Source of the DNA: Algihabitans albus
GTDB lineage: Bacteria > Pseudomonadota > Alphaproteobacteria > Kiloniellales > DSM-21159
Direction of reading: 5' to 3'
DNA: 64,000 nucleotides
Assembly: GCF_003572205.1 (NCBI RefSeq)
Contig: NZ_QXNY01000002.1
Coordinates: forward strand, 868,001 to 932,000
Positions 56,147-64,000 of the stretch are shown here, piece by piece. The position numbers and the translations under genes are program-made. The stretch's first letter is position 1, and every line of letters begins with the position of its first letter. The notes beneath the pieces were generated by a model, which searched no databases, had not been told where the DNA came from, and worked only from the letters and a program-made list of their open reading frames with translations.

Positions 56147-56875
56147 ATGGAACTAACCGGCGAGCGAAAAATCCAGGCATCCCGCGAAACCGTCTTCGCC
56201 GCGCTCAACGATCCCGACATCCTGCGCCAGGCGATCCCCGGCTGCGAGAATCTGGAGAAGACCGCGGACAACGCCTTCGACGCGGTGGTGACGCTGAAGG
56301 TCGGGCCCGTAAAGGCGAAGTTCAGAGGCGCGGTCACGCTCGACGATCTCAATCCGCCGGAGAGCTACACGCTGGCCGGCGAAGGCAAGGGCGGCGCGGC
56401 GGGCTTCGCCTCGGGCAAAGCCGAGGTGAAGCTGGAGGAAGAGGCGGACGGCACGCTGCTGAAATACGCCGTCCATGCCAACCTCGGCGGCAAGATCGCC
56501 CAACTCGGCAGCCGCCTCGTCCAAGGCACGGCCAACAAACTCTCCGCCGAGTTCTTCTCCAAGTTCGCGGCGCTGGTCGAGGGCGACATGGCGGCTACCC
56601 GATCCGCCCCCGCAGAAGCTGGCGCGACATCCGCTCCGATCCCGGCCACAGTCGCCGGCGGCACGGCAGCGGTGACGCCCCCGCCCACCGTCGAGGCAGG
56701 GGCCGCGCCGACGCCAATACCAGCGGCCGCAGCAGCGCCAGGCAACCCGCCTTCGCCGTCCGCTACCTCCTCTCAGGCTGCGGCAGCACCGGCCAGCGGC
56801 GGTACGCCCGGCTGGCTCTGGTGGGCTGTCGGAGGGATCGGACTGGTCGTGGTGGTGGCCTTCGCTCTGCTGTGA
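56147..56875 (+). CDS. coxG: CoxG, SRPBCC-domain membrane anchor of CO dehydrogenase
   Basis: A 242-residue protein. Residues 1-145 form a CoxG SRPBCC domain (GERKIQASRETVFAALNDPD, IPGCENLEKTADNAF, VVTLKVGPVKAKFRG). Residues 150-215 are a P/A/T-rich linker, and a C-terminal helix (WLWWAVGGIGLVVVVAFALL) would insert into the membrane. CoxG proteins recruit CODH to the respiratory chain and carry quinone in mycobacterial homologues. It ends the plus-strand cox operon; the 142-bp repeat starts 11 bp after its stop. Confidence 0.92.
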   Translation: MELTGERKIQASRETVFAALNDPDILRQAIPGCENLEKTADNAFDAVVTLKVGPVKAKFRGAVTLDDLNPPESYTLAGEGKGGAAGFASGKAEVKLEEEADGTLLKYAVHANLGGKIAQLGSRLVQGTANKLSAEFFSKFAALVEGDMAATRSAPAEAGATSAPIPATVAGGTAAVTPPPTVEAGAAPTPIPAAAAAPGNPPSPSATSSQAAAAPASGGTPGWLWWAVGGIGLVVVVAFALL

Positions 56876-56886
56876 CGCCCCCGCCG

Positions 56887-57028
56887 CTGGAGCCTGTTGT
56901 GATCGTATGGACTCGCTTCGCGGTTCCGCCGATCACAAGAAACAGACTCTCCCATTTTGAATCGAGACTGGATTTAACGGAATCGCCGAACCCAATACGT
57001 GGGTCCGACTGATCACTACCTGGTCTAG
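56887..57028 (+). repeat. 142-bp structured dispersed repeat, copy B
   Basis: Gapless match to the minus strand of 29865-30006, 17 differences in 142 by hand count. It starts CTGGAGCCTGTTGTGATCG and ends GGTCTAG. The hairpin TTGTGATCG...CGATCACAA is intact (56896-56938), and ACCCA...TGGGT is kept near the right end. As for copy A, it lies in a convergent gap (coxG/coxC), directly behind a gene on its own strand. The hairpins may serve as a transcription end. Confidence 0.8.
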
Positions 57029-57057
57029 AGCCGACCGGCCAAACCACGTAAGCCCGG

Positions 57058-58311
57058 CTATCTCAGGCCAAGGGCCTGACGCACGTCCTGCAGCCGCGAG
57101 CGGCTCACCGGAACCTTCGCATCGCTGTCGTCGCCAATCAGACAATAGGCTTTGTCGCCAATCCGCTCGAAGCCGCGCACGTGATGCAGATTGACGAGAT
57201 AGCTGCGGTGGGTGCGAATGAAGGCGCCGGCGTTCAACGCGGTCTCGACGCGCGAGATGGGCCAGGGGCAGAGCACCTCGCCCTGATCGTTGTAGAGCTT
57301 GGTGTAGTGGCCGTCGGCCCGCACCGCGTAAATCTCCTCGATCGCGATGAAGCGCGTCGCGTGATTGACTTCGTAGGGCAGCCGCGATGGCGGAGGATCC
57401 TTTTCGACCTGTCCGTTGCGCGACGGCGGCACTGTCATGTCTCGAGCCGTATCGGCCGCGGCGCCGGCCGGCGTGAAGACGGCACCGACCGGCACCGCCG
57501 CGACGGCAGGAAGATCGACGGCGGGCATCGGCGGTCCGGTTTGCGGTGACTGGGGAGGATGAGATGTCCCGAGGTCGGGCACGGGCTCCAGCGCGCTATT
57601 CACGGCGCGCGCCGGGATCGCGGTGAGCAGGAACAGGCCGCAAATCAGGAAGGCGGCGAAGGCAACGACCAGGGCCAGCATACCCGACGAGAGGTTCGGT
57701 TCCTCCAGCAGCAGGATCTCGGTCGTCGGCAAGAAGCGCGTGTAGATCATCGCCGAGTAGTGCATCGAGGCGATGGTGATGCCGAGCAGGACGGAGCCCA
57801 GCGCGATCTGAAGCTTGGTACGTCGGCTATAGGCCAGCCAGAGCGCCGCGATCGAGGCAGCGATCGCGATCGCGGTCGAGATGACGTAGCCGGCCGGTTT
57901 ATAGACCACGATGCAGTTTCCGCCGATGGCCGACATGCCGATGTAGTGCATCGAGACGATGCCGAGACCAGTCAGAGTGCCCGCGAAACAGATGCGCCGG
58001 CGGGTCCGGGGACCCGAGTGCAAGACCAGCAGGCCGAGCCCCGTCACCAGGATCGCGACCAGCACCGATCCCAGGGTGGCGAGCGCGTCGTAACGGATCG
58101 GAACCGGGATCTGCACGGCGAGCATGCCGATGAAATGCATCGACCAAATCCCGCCGCCCAGCGCGGTCGCGGCCTTCGCGATTTCCTGTTTCCGTGTGAC
58201 CGCGTCGAGTTGACTGAGCCCGCTGGCCAGCCGCAGGCCGGTATAGGCCGCCATCACGGCGACCAGCACCGAAGCGATGACGAGAACCGGGTCGTAGGAA
58301 ACGATCAGCAT
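57058..58311 (-). CDS. coxC: MHYT-domain sensor with LytTR DNA-binding domain
   Basis: A 417-residue membrane regulator of the CoxC/CoxH type. The N-terminal half has about seven helices containing three MHYT-type motifs: WSMHFIGMLAVQ, VSMHYIGMSAIGG and ASMHYSAMIYTR, thought to bind metal and sense CO, O2 or NO. A linker of about 70 residues, rich in P and A, follows. The last 105 residues are a LytTR domain (FIAIEEIYAVRADGHYTKLY, FIRTHRSYLVNLHHVRGFE). It converges with coxG; a 20-bp-period repeat before coxM is a candidate binding site. CoxC and CoxH share this architecture, so the letter is by analogy. Confidence 0.88.
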   Translation of the reverse strand: MLIVSYDPVLVIASVLVAVMAAYTGLRLASGLSQLDAVTRKQEIAKAATALGGGIWSMHFIGMLAVQIPVPIRYDALATLGSVLVAILVTGLGLLVLHSGPRTRRRICFAGTLTGLGIVSMHYIGMSAIGGNCIVVYKPAGYVISTAIAIAASIAALWLAYSRRTKLQIALGSVLLGITIASMHYSAMIYTRFLPTTEILLLEEPNLSSGMLALVVAFAAFLICGLFLLTAIPARAVNSALEPVPDLGTSHPPQSPQTGPPMPAVDLPAVAAVPVGAVFTPAGAAADTARDMTVPPSRNGQVEKDPPPSRLPYEVNHATRFIAIEEIYAVRADGHYTKLYNDQGEVLCPWPISRVETALNAGAFIRTHRSYLVNLHHVRGFERIGDKAYCLIGDDSDAKVPVSRSRLQDVRQALGLR

Positions 58312-58639
58312 GCCGGATTCTAAAGATCAGACGAGGGCTTTGCGCAAGAGCCTTGGTGTTACCGGGACGTGTCTCCGTCTTCCTCCGCGCAACGCCAGCA
58401 TCCGCACGCGCGCCGAAGCAAAGGTCTCTCGTGACGACTCCTTAGTCTCACCGGCATCTACAAAATCTAAACGAAACAACAAATCCAAGGCGTTGGACGG
58501 CGCGCTCCACGAGCCTCACGATGTCATGGCACTTGTGCAAAACTATCGCGGCGCTGAAATGGCCGCATCACATTCCCCCGCTATCCTTGTATTTCGAATG
58601 GTATTTCCTTCGACGCATAGCAATTGACGGAGCAGCGGA
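58312..58639. other. intergenic region between divergent coxC and phosphoesterase genes
   Basis: 328 bp with no convincing coding frame, hairpin with T-run or repeat. It presumably carries the two divergent promoters. No individual box could be picked out. Confidence 0.5.
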
Positions 58640-60592
58640 ATGAGTCGGATCGCCGGTCTGGTTGGGTTTTCGGCGGCGGTGGCCTTCAGCCTCGCCGCCG
58701 ACGCCAAGGACATCGATTACATCGGCAGCGTCGAGGTGATCCGCGGAGAGGCCGTCGCCGACGGAGAGCCGACGGCACGGGGCCGCGTCTTCCTCGACGC
58801 CAACCGGAATTCCCGGCTCGACGACGGCGAGGCCGGCCTGGCGAACGTCCTGGTCTCGAACGGACGCGAGGTCGTCGCGACGGCGGAGGACGGCAGCTAT
58901 GCCCTGCCGGCCACCGACGACATGAACCTCTTCATCACCAAGCCGGCCGGCTACGCGACGCCTCTCGACGAGGACCTGGTGCCGCAGTTCAGCTATCTGC
59001 ACAAGCCGGCCGGCTCGCCGGAGCTGCGGTTCGACGGGATCGCACCGACCGGGCCGCTGCCCCAGGCCGTCAACTTTCCGCTGATCGAGGACGACGTTGG
59101 GGAGTCCTTCCAGTGCCTGGTCTTCGGCGACACGCAGCCCTACAGCAATGCGGAGGTCAGCTACGTTCGCGAGACCCTCGGCCGGATGCTGGCGGCGCGG
59201 GACAACGCCTCCACCGAATGCCTGCTCTTCGCCGGCGACGTGATGGGGGACGATCTCTCGCTTTATCCGCGCTTCAAGGACATCGTTTCGGTCGGCGGCG
59301 TCCCCCAGTACTTCGTGCCCGGAAATCACGATTTCGATTTCGATGCACCGTCCGACCAGCACTCCTTCGACACCTTCCGGCGGGAGTGGGGACCGGAGTA
59401 CTACTCCTTCGAGATTGGACAGGTGCACTTCGTCGTCCTCGACAATGTCCGCTATCCCTGCAACGGCGTGGACGACCACGACTTCTGCGATCCCGCCGCC
59501 GACACGACCTACAACGGCGTGCTCCACGACCGTCAGCTCGACTGGCTCGCGAACACCCTGGCCCTGGTGCCGGAGGACAAGCTGATCGTCGTCAGCGCCC
59601 ACATCCCCTTCGTCAGCTTCACGGACGCCGACGAGCAAAAACACCAGACCGACAACCTGCAGGCGCTCTACGACATCATCGGCGACCGCCCGGCGCTGGG
59701 TCTGTCCGGCCACACCCACACCACGGAGCAGATCCTGCCGGGCGAGGTCTTCGAGGGGTGGAAGGCGCATACGGGGACCGGTCCCGCGCGCTTCCACCAG
59801 ATCGTGACCGGCGCCGTTTCCGGCTCCTGGTGGGCCGGCGATCTGAACGACCGTGGCGTTCCCCACGCGACGCAGCGTCTCGGCAGTCCGCGTGGCTATT
59901 ACCTGCTCGAGTTCGACGGCGCGACTTACGTCGACACCTTCAGGACCTTCGACGGACCGGAAGGCGAGCAGCTTCACGCCTCCTTCAACACGCCACGCTT
60001 CCGCGACTGGGCGGCCCGGCTGATCGCCTTCACCGCAGACAACTCCGTTCCCGGCGACGCGCTGCCGTCCGTGACCGTCAACGATCTCGGCGACAGAAAC
60101 ATGCTGACGACGGCCGATCTCGCCGAAGGGACCTGGGTCGCGATCAACGTCTGGAACGGCTCGCGGGAGAGCGAGGTCTCGATCTCGATCAACGGCGGCG
60201 AGGCACTGGAGGCGACACGGACCCAAGCCGGTGAGGGTGAAGTGGCCCTGGAAGGTCCCGAGTTCGCCGACCCCTACGCGCTCGCAAAGCAGTCGACGCA
60301 GGGCCGCCAGAGCTTCCGCTCGCTCGCGGGCGGCGAGGAGACCGCCGGCTACCGGACCTGGCGCGACTACAGATGGAACACGAACCGTCCCGGCCCTTTC
60401 CAGGACTGGATGCTGACTCTGAAGTCCAGCCACCTCTGGCGCGTGGATCTGCCGAGCGACCTGCCCGAGGGCGTCCACCGACTCGAGGTCGAAACGAGGG
60501 ATCGCTACGGCCGGAACTTCTCCGAGACGCTTCTGTTCGAAGTCGTCGAGGAACTGCCCAACATGAACTGGCAGGCGAATCTCTTCCAGTAA
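58640..60592 (+). CDS. secreted calcineurin-like metallophosphoesterase
   Basis: A 650-residue exported protein. The signal peptide is RIAGLVGFSAAVAFSLAADA. An N-terminal SdrD-B/carboxypeptidase-like beta domain (RGRVFLDANRNSRLDDGEAG) leads to the phosphoesterase core (about residues 150-370): VFGDTQPYSN, LFAGDVMGDD, YFVPGNHDFDFD, VVVSAHIPFV-type His and LSGHTHTTEQ, which together give the dimetal site. The C-terminal MetallophosC-like region (GAVSGSWWAGDLNDRG then beta strands) completes the architecture. Substrate unknown: phosphodiester or phosphomonoester in the periplasm. Confidence 0.9.
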   Translation: MSRIAGLVGFSAAVAFSLAADAKDIDYIGSVEVIRGEAVADGEPTARGRVFLDANRNSRLDDGEAGLANVLVSNGREVVATAEDGSYALPATDDMNLFITKPAGYATPLDEDLVPQFSYLHKPAGSPELRFDGIAPTGPLPQAVNFPLIEDDVGESFQCLVFGDTQPYSNAEVSYVRETLGRMLAARDNASTECLLFAGDVMGDDLSLYPRFKDIVSVGGVPQYFVPGNHDFDFDAPSDQHSFDTFRREWGPEYYSFEIGQVHFVVLDNVRYPCNGVDDHDFCDPAADTTYNGVLHDRQLDWLANTLALVPEDKLIVVSAHIPFVSFTDADEQKHQTDNLQALYDIIGDRPALGLSGHTHTTEQILPGEVFEGWKAHTGTGPARFHQIVTGAVSGSWWAGDLNDRGVPHATQRLGSPRGYYLLEFDGATYVDTFRTFDGPEGEQLHASFNTPRFRDWAARLIAFTADNSVPGDALPSVTVNDLGDRNMLTTADLAEGTWVAINVWNGSRESEVSISINGGEALEATRTQAGEGEVALEGPEFADPYALAKQSTQGRQSFRSLAGGEETAGYRTWRDYRWNTNRPGPFQDWMLTLKSSHLWRVDLPSDLPEGVHRLEVETRDRYGRNFSETLLFEVVEELPNMNWQANLFQ

Positions 60593-60602
60593 GGTTCGTC
60601 GC

Positions 60603-60648
60603 GAAAAAGCGGGTCCGGGATCGGAGAGCGGCACTCCTCTCCCGGACC
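60603..60648 (-). terminator. strong hairpin terminator for the 88-residue gene, possibly bidirectional
   Basis: GGTCCGGGA (60612-60620) pairs with TCCCGGACC (60640-60648). On the minus strand the stem is followed, after ACCCGC-type bases, by five T (60608-60604), as expected for a gene reading from 60956 to 60690. It also lies just after the phosphoesterase stop, so it may help end that transcript, although there is no T-run on the plus strand. Confidence 0.65.
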
Positions 60649-60689
60649 TGCAGGACGAGTCCGTGAGAGCGGGGTTCTGACGCCGGTCT

Positions 60690-60956
60690 TCAGGCTTGGC
60701 GCTTTAGGTCGATGTTGCCCAACGCCTCGATCAGGGCGGTCGTGAGTTCTTCCAGGGCCTCTTTGCCGTTCGACCCGCGCGCCGTGCAGAGCGCATCGAA
60801 CTGCAGGGCGAGAGCGATGTACTCGGCGCGGGCCCAGCACCCGGTGCCGGTACAAACGGCGAGGTCAGAGCCGTCGGAGTCCAGGACTCTCGCGACCATA
60901 CCGATCTCGCGGTTCTGATGGATCGTAACGGCTGGACGATTGAGATCGAACTTCAC
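60690..60956 (-). CDS. small hypothetical protein (88 residues)
   Basis: Starts GTG (KFDLNRPAVTIHQNREIG) with GGGGGCAG 5-6 bases upstream and ends ALIEALGNIDLKRQA. A C-x5-C pair lies in VCTGTGCWARAEYIALALQF. The rest is a helical segment ending in EELTTALIEALG. I do not recognise the family. Coding is supported by the ribosome binding site, the codon use and a terminator hairpin 42 bp after the stop. Confidence 0.6.
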   Translation of the reverse strand: MKFDLNRPAVTIHQNREIGMVARVLDSDGSDLAVCTGTGCWARAEYIALALQFDALCTARGSNGKEALEELTTALIEALGNIDLKRQA

Positions 60957-61037
60957 GACTGCCCCCGGGATTCTGGCTTGTGATGTCCAGGATACACCGA
61001 GGGAGTATACAAGGGAATTACATAGATCTTCTTCGTG

Positions 61038-61181
61038 CTAGACGGGTAAAATCTCAGCTTCGGCGTCTGTCTCGAACGGCCCATACGCGTCGACGCGGTC
61101 ACTGCCATGGCAGACATGAACACGCCATCCGTCTTCGCGCATAGCGATGAGGACGGCTTGATCGACATCGATACCGGCCAT
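61038..61181 (-). CDS. putative 47-residue protein
   Basis: An ATG-initiated small frame on the minus strand reading MAGIDVDQAVLIAMREDGWR and ending ETDAEAEILPV. It has an amphipathic beta/alpha look (VLIAMREDGWRVHVCHGSDR) that the overlapping frames lack. It starts 10 codons after an in-frame TAG. The ribosome binding site is weak (GCAAGA). It lies just downstream of tRNA-Phe on the same strand. It may be a genuine small protein or a degraded gene end. Confidence 0.4.
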   Translation of the reverse strand: MAGIDVDQAVLIAMREDGWRVHVCHGSDRVDAYGPFETDAEAEILPV

Positions 61182-61380
61182 CGCGAAATCTTGCGGGGCG
61201 ACGAGGGGCTAAGCGTGTCCCAAGTGGTGGGTGCGGAAGCGCCGGCCACTTTCTGCGGTAGTCGGGTCGTGCGGGTGATCGCGATCCACCGGATGGAAGA
61301 CGACCAAGAAAGCCAAGCGGTATACACGTTTGGCGCGCAAAAGCTACTCGGCCAAGAGGTAAAGTGCTTACCCAAGAGGG

Positions 61381-61456
61381 TGGTGCCCAGGGGCGGAATC
61401 GAACCACCGACACTGCGATTTTCAGTCGCATGCTCTACCAACTGAGCTACCTGGGC
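61381..61456 (-). tRNA. tRNA-Phe (anticodon GAA)
   Basis: Minus strand, 76 bases with encoded CCA. The acceptor stem GCCCAGG pairs with CCTGGGC, the D-arm is in GCTCAGTTGGTAGAGC, the anticodon loop CTGAAAA contains GAA, and the T-arm is GGTTCGATTCC. All invariant positions look intact. No second copy of its 3' end was seen in the window, so there is no sign of an integrated element here. Confidence 0.97.
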
Positions 61457-61701
61457 GCCGGGGCCGGGATCTCTCAGGAAGATCGGGCGCTCGGTGTTGG
61501 TACGAAACCGGCGCGCTGCCTAGCGAGGGAGCGTGTATAGGCAATCGGGCCGGCGCTGTCTAGAGCCCCGGCATTCCCCGAACGGCAGCGGTCCGGCGTT
61601 CCGATCCGGGGCCACCGACGGGGTCACCGAATTGACGCCGGGCATGCTCCCGGCGAAGCTGCCGACACCATGGTCGCACCCCTCATCGTCCTGACGCCGT
61701 C
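61457..61701. other. intergenic region upstream of tRNA-Phe and the protease gene
   Basis: About 245 bp, very GC-rich. It must contain the tRNA promoter (minus strand) and the promoter of the protease gene (plus strand), but no clear boxes stand out. No gene is supported. Confidence 0.4.
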
Positions 61702-63015
61702 GTGACAGGCCTGCGGTACCGTAGGACCCAGGCGCGCGCGCTCCCGCTGGTCGCCGCCGCGCTCTGGTCGGCCGCGCTCTGGTCGGCTCCGCTGCAAGCA
61801 ACCGAACCGGCGACGCCGCGCGGCTGGCTTCTGCTGGCCGTCGACCGGCTTTGCGGCGTCGGCCCGCTGTCGGGAGTCGAGGCGGAGATGCAGCTCCCGG
61901 GCGCCTGGCTGCTGGAGGAGAACGCCCGCGGGCCGGACGGCCAGATCGTCGCCCTCGAGCAGGTCTTCGCGCTGCCGGGCCAGGGCGAGCTGCGCCTCCT
62001 GCGCCTGCAGCCCGGCGGGCAACTCCGGCGCTTCACGGCGGAGTACCATAGCTTGGAGGAGAGCCAGCCGCGAGCCCGGCTGCAGGCGGTCGCCGGCGGC
62101 GACTGCAAGGTCTTTGCCGGACGCCGGCTGATCCATCGCGAGGGCCGGCCGGCCGCGCTGGACCAGCTCGACGGCGACCTGGAGAGCGTTCGTTGGCGCG
62201 AGATTCTGGAGGCGCCCTGGCCGGAGGGCCGCGATCCGGGCGGGCCGAGGGTTGCGCTGGTCGATTCCGGTCTGGCCTACGACCTGCCGCTCTACCGCGA
62301 CCGCCTGGCGCGCGATCCCGAAGGGCAGCCCTTGGGCTACGACTTCTGGGATCTCGACCCCCTGCCCTATGACGGCGACTTCGGCCGCAGCGCGTTCCAA
62401 CCGATCCGCCACGGCAGCGCGGTCGCCTCCGTCCTGGTCCGCGAGGCGCCGACGGCCGCCTTGATCCCCTACCGCTATCCGCGCCCGGACATGACCCGGC
62501 TCGGGCCGCTGATCGAACGGGCCGCCGCCGCCGGAGCCCGCATTCTGGCGATGCCGCTCGGCAGTCGCGATCCGGACGACTGGCGCACCTTCGCCGAAGC
62601 TCTGGAGGCGCACCCCCAGCTCCTGGCCATCGTTTCGGCCGGCAACGACGGGCGCGACCTCGACCGCGAACCGCTCTGGCCGGCCGCGCTGGACCTGCCG
62701 AACCTCGTGGTCGTCACCTCGGCCGACGGCTTCGGTCGTCTGGCACCGGGCTCCAATTGGGGGGCGGCGAGCGTGGACCTGATGGTTCCGGCCGAGAACC
62801 TGCCTGTGGTCGACTTCCGCGGCGGCGCCGGCCGAGCCTCCGGCTCCAGCTACGCCGTGCCGCGCGTCGCCGCTCTGGCCGCGCGGCTGCTGGCGGCCGA
62901 CCCGGATCTCGACACGGCGGCGCTCAAGGCCGCCCTCTTCGCCCGCGCCGTCGCCTCGCCCTACGAAAAGACCGCGGTCGCCGCCGGTTGGATCCCCGAC
63001 CCCGCCGTCGACTAG
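61702..63015 (+). CDS. secreted subtilisin-like (S8) protease homologue
   Basis: A 437-residue protein starting with GTG and a signal peptide (ALPLVAAALWSAALWSA, cleavage near LQA). Residues 25-160 are a propeptide-like region. The S8 core has Asp in RVALVDSGLAYD (about residue 188), His in PIRHGSAVASVLV (about 236), the oxyanion Asn in VSAGNDGRD and Ser in SGSSYAVPRVAALAARLL (about 380). The usual GTSMAAP is GSSYAVP, so the triad is complete but the motif is divergent; activity is likely but not certain. It converges with the methyltransferase gene. Confidence 0.83.
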   Translation: MTGLRYRRTQARALPLVAAALWSAALWSAPLQATEPATPRGWLLLAVDRLCGVGPLSGVEAEMQLPGAWLLEENARGPDGQIVALEQVFALPGQGELRLLRLQPGGQLRRFTAEYHSLEESQPRARLQAVAGGDCKVFAGRRLIHREGRPAALDQLDGDLESVRWREILEAPWPEGRDPGGPRVALVDSGLAYDLPLYRDRLARDPEGQPLGYDFWDLDPLPYDGDFGRSAFQPIRHGSAVASVLVREAPTAALIPYRYPRPDMTRLGPLIERAAAAGARILAMPLGSRDPDDWRTFAEALEAHPQLLAIVSAGNDGRDLDREPLWPAALDLPNLVVVTSADGFGRLAPGSNWGAASVDLMVPAENLPVVDFRGGAGRASGSSYAVPRVAALAARLLAADPDLDTAALKAALFARAVASPYEKTAVAAGWIPDPAVD

Positions 63016-63048
63016 GAACGGGCTGAGAAATAAGGTTGGAATTTTCTT

Positions 63049-63936
63049 CTAAGCATATGGGACAGAGGTTTTTTCCAGCAGCGCCATGTGCACCGTGATG
63101 CGTCCTTCCTCCAGGTTGCGGCCGAGGTTTGAGGCCATCTCCTTGAAACCATCGCCGAGGAAGAGATGCGGTCCCGGCGGGCGGGGCTCGCCGGCCTCGA
63201 GGTCGGCCCGGCGCCGGTGGATCCAGGCCAGCGCATCGGCGGTGTGGTCGTGCCAGACCAGCTCTTCCAACCCCGCCGCCGCCAGGAGAGTCCGGATCTC
63301 GCCCGAGGGCAGCAGGAAAGACCCCTCGGGAGTCGCGGCCCAGGGCACGGGGAAGTGCGGCGGTCCCTCCGGCCCAGCCATGATGTCGTGCAGCGCGAGC
63401 CGGCCGCCGCGCTTCAGGACCCGGGCCACCTCCCGGTAAAGCGCTTTCTTGTCCGGCACGTTCATGGCCGCATGCTGGGTCCAGACCAGATCCAGCGAAT
63501 CTTCGGCCAGCGGCAGGCCGGTTGCGTCGGCGCAGGCAAAACGCACCCGGTCCGACAAGCCGATGGCCCGGCTCAGGCTCGCCGCATCCCGGCAGTAACT
63601 TTCGGTCAGGTCGAGGCCCAACACCTCGACCCCGCAGTGCGCGGCCAGCCAACGGGCCGGCCCGCCGATCCCGCAGCCCAGGTCGACACAGAACCAGCCG
63701 GCTTGCGGCGCCACCATCTCGGCGAACTCGACCGTCGCTTCCTCTCCGCGCATGTGGAACTGGTCGAGCGGCGCCAGGTCGTCGACCGTCGGGCCGCCGC
63801 CGGCCAAACCATGGGCGAGATCGAGGATGCGCTGCGCCAGGCTGCCGGAGCGCGCGTAGTGGTCGGTGACGGTGTCGCTGACCGCTCCCGCCTCCGGGGT
63901 CTTGGACTCTTCTGGGTTTCGAGGGGTCTCCATCAT
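63049..63936 (-). CDS. class I SAM-dependent methyltransferase
   Basis: A 295-residue methyltransferase with a canonical SAM fold: motif I FCVDLGCGIGGPARWLAAH (about residue 83), acidic end LGLDLTESYCRDAASLS, motif II FACADATGLPLAEDSLDLV, then WTQHAAMNVPDKKALYREVARVL in pieces and the GGRLALHDIM strand. DLGCGIGGPARWLA and the HAAMNVPDK segment resemble glycine/sarcosine/dimethylglycine or sterol-type N/C-methyltransferases. Substrate unknown. The start is ATG (MMETPRNPEES). Confidence 0.85.
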   Translation of the reverse strand: MMETPRNPEESKTPEAGAVSDTVTDHYARSGSLAQRILDLAHGLAGGGPTVDDLAPLDQFHMRGEEATVEFAEMVAPQAGWFCVDLGCGIGGPARWLAAHCGVEVLGLDLTESYCRDAASLSRAIGLSDRVRFACADATGLPLAEDSLDLVWTQHAAMNVPDKKALYREVARVLKRGGRLALHDIMAGPEGPPHFPVPWAATPEGSFLLPSGEIRTLLAAAGLEELVWHDHTADALAWIHRRRADLEAGEPRPPGPHLFLGDGFKEMASNLGRNLEEGRITVHMALLEKTSVPYA

Positions 63937-63956
63937 CCCAGCATGCCGTGCGGCGC

Positions 63957-64000
63957 TCAGCCCGCCAAGAAGATCCAGGCGATGGCCACCATTGCGGCCA
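63957..64000 (-). CDS. C-terminal end of an unidentified, probably membrane protein (cut by window edge)
   Basis: The last codons on the minus strand read AAMVAIAWIFLAG before TGA at 63959-63957. The composition suggests the end of a transmembrane helix. It lies 20 bp upstream of the methyltransferase start and may be in the same operon. Too short to identify. Confidence 0.35.
   Translation of the reverse strand, partial: AAMVAIAWIFLAG

Noticed and set aside
58568-60634. 688-codon open frame antisense to the metallophosphoesterase
   Set aside because: The plus strand has signal peptide and all phosphoesterase motifs; the antisense product matches no fold and overlaps the start region.
61107-61445. 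112-codon plus-strand frame near tRNA-Phe
   Set aside because: Its C-terminus (GGIEPPTLRFSVACSTN) is the antisense of tRNA-Phe, a well-known false protein.
61381-61456. tRNA-Phe as attachment site of an integrated element
   Set aside because: No integrase gene and no duplicate of the tRNA 3' end were seen in the flanking sequence.

Overview
The window comes from a high-GC, gene-dense bacterium, most likely an alphaproteobacterium of the Rhodospirillales/Rhodovibrionales type. This is an inference from a PcaQ-type pca regulator with pcaD-pcaC beside it, several TRAP transporters, two PAS_5-family (PF07310-like) proteins and a cox cluster ordered M-S-L-D-E-F-G. No insertion sequence, phage gene or CRISPR array was recognised. 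The one RNA gene is a tRNA-Phe.

Layout. (1) 1-8630, protocatechuate/4-hydroxybenzoate: pcaC (cut by the window edge) and pcaD diverge from pcaQ. An MFS gene and a LysR regulator follow, then a TRAP transporter directly upstream of pobA. A PcaQ-like box (4340-4355) lies in front of the TRAP genes. (2) 8735-17026, housekeeping and signalling: pncA, a methyltransferase, two PAS_5-like proteins bracketing an OmpR-type response regulator, a large hybrid histidine kinase and a periplasmic amino-acid-type binding protein. (3) 17379-23372, ABC exporter and glycan genes: three glycosyltransferases and an RmlD-like reductase. (4) 23733-29787, a carboxylate module: a GlcD/D-2-hydroxyacid dehydrogenase-like flavoprotein, a single reading frame joining a FadR-type GntR regulator to a LigI-like amidohydrolase, and a second TRAP transporter. 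(5) 38850-30003 on the minus strand, a short-chain amide operon: amiC-amiR-urtABCDE-formamidase, with an SDR gene at the end. It is preceded by a leader holding an intrinsic terminator and two hexaloop hairpins that resemble an ANTAR antitermination target. (6) 39122-48837, a complete set for the modified ortho-cleavage (chlorocatechol-type) pathway: TfdB-like monooxygenase, short ClcA/TfdC-type intradiol dioxygenase, muconate cycloisomerase, dienelactone-hydrolase-family protein, maleylacetate reductase, and CatI/CatJ CoA transferase for 3-oxoadipate, with two LysR regulators. (7) 49200-58311, form I aerobic CO dehydrogenase: coxM, S, L, D, E, F, G and a convergent coxC (MHYT sensor plus LytTR DNA-binding domain). 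CoxL carries the form I active-site loop AYRCSFR. (8) 58640-64000: a metallophosphoesterase, small hypotheticals, tRNA-Phe, a subtilisin-like protease and a methyltransferase.

How it fits together. Aromatic acids and (halo)phenols are funnelled through two ring-cleavage branches to 3-oxoadipate and then, through CatIJ and beta-ketothiolase outside the window, to the TCA cycle. CO oxidation and amide hydrolysis add energy and nitrogen. The picture is a nutritionally versatile heterotroph that uses trace substrates.

Less expected elements: a 142-bp structured repeat present twice (29865-30006 and 56887-57028, opposite orientation, 17 mismatches by hand count, no gaps), a shorter repeat family with three copies, the regulator-enzyme fusion, the amide-operon attenuator, and a 20-bp-period direct repeat in front of coxM.
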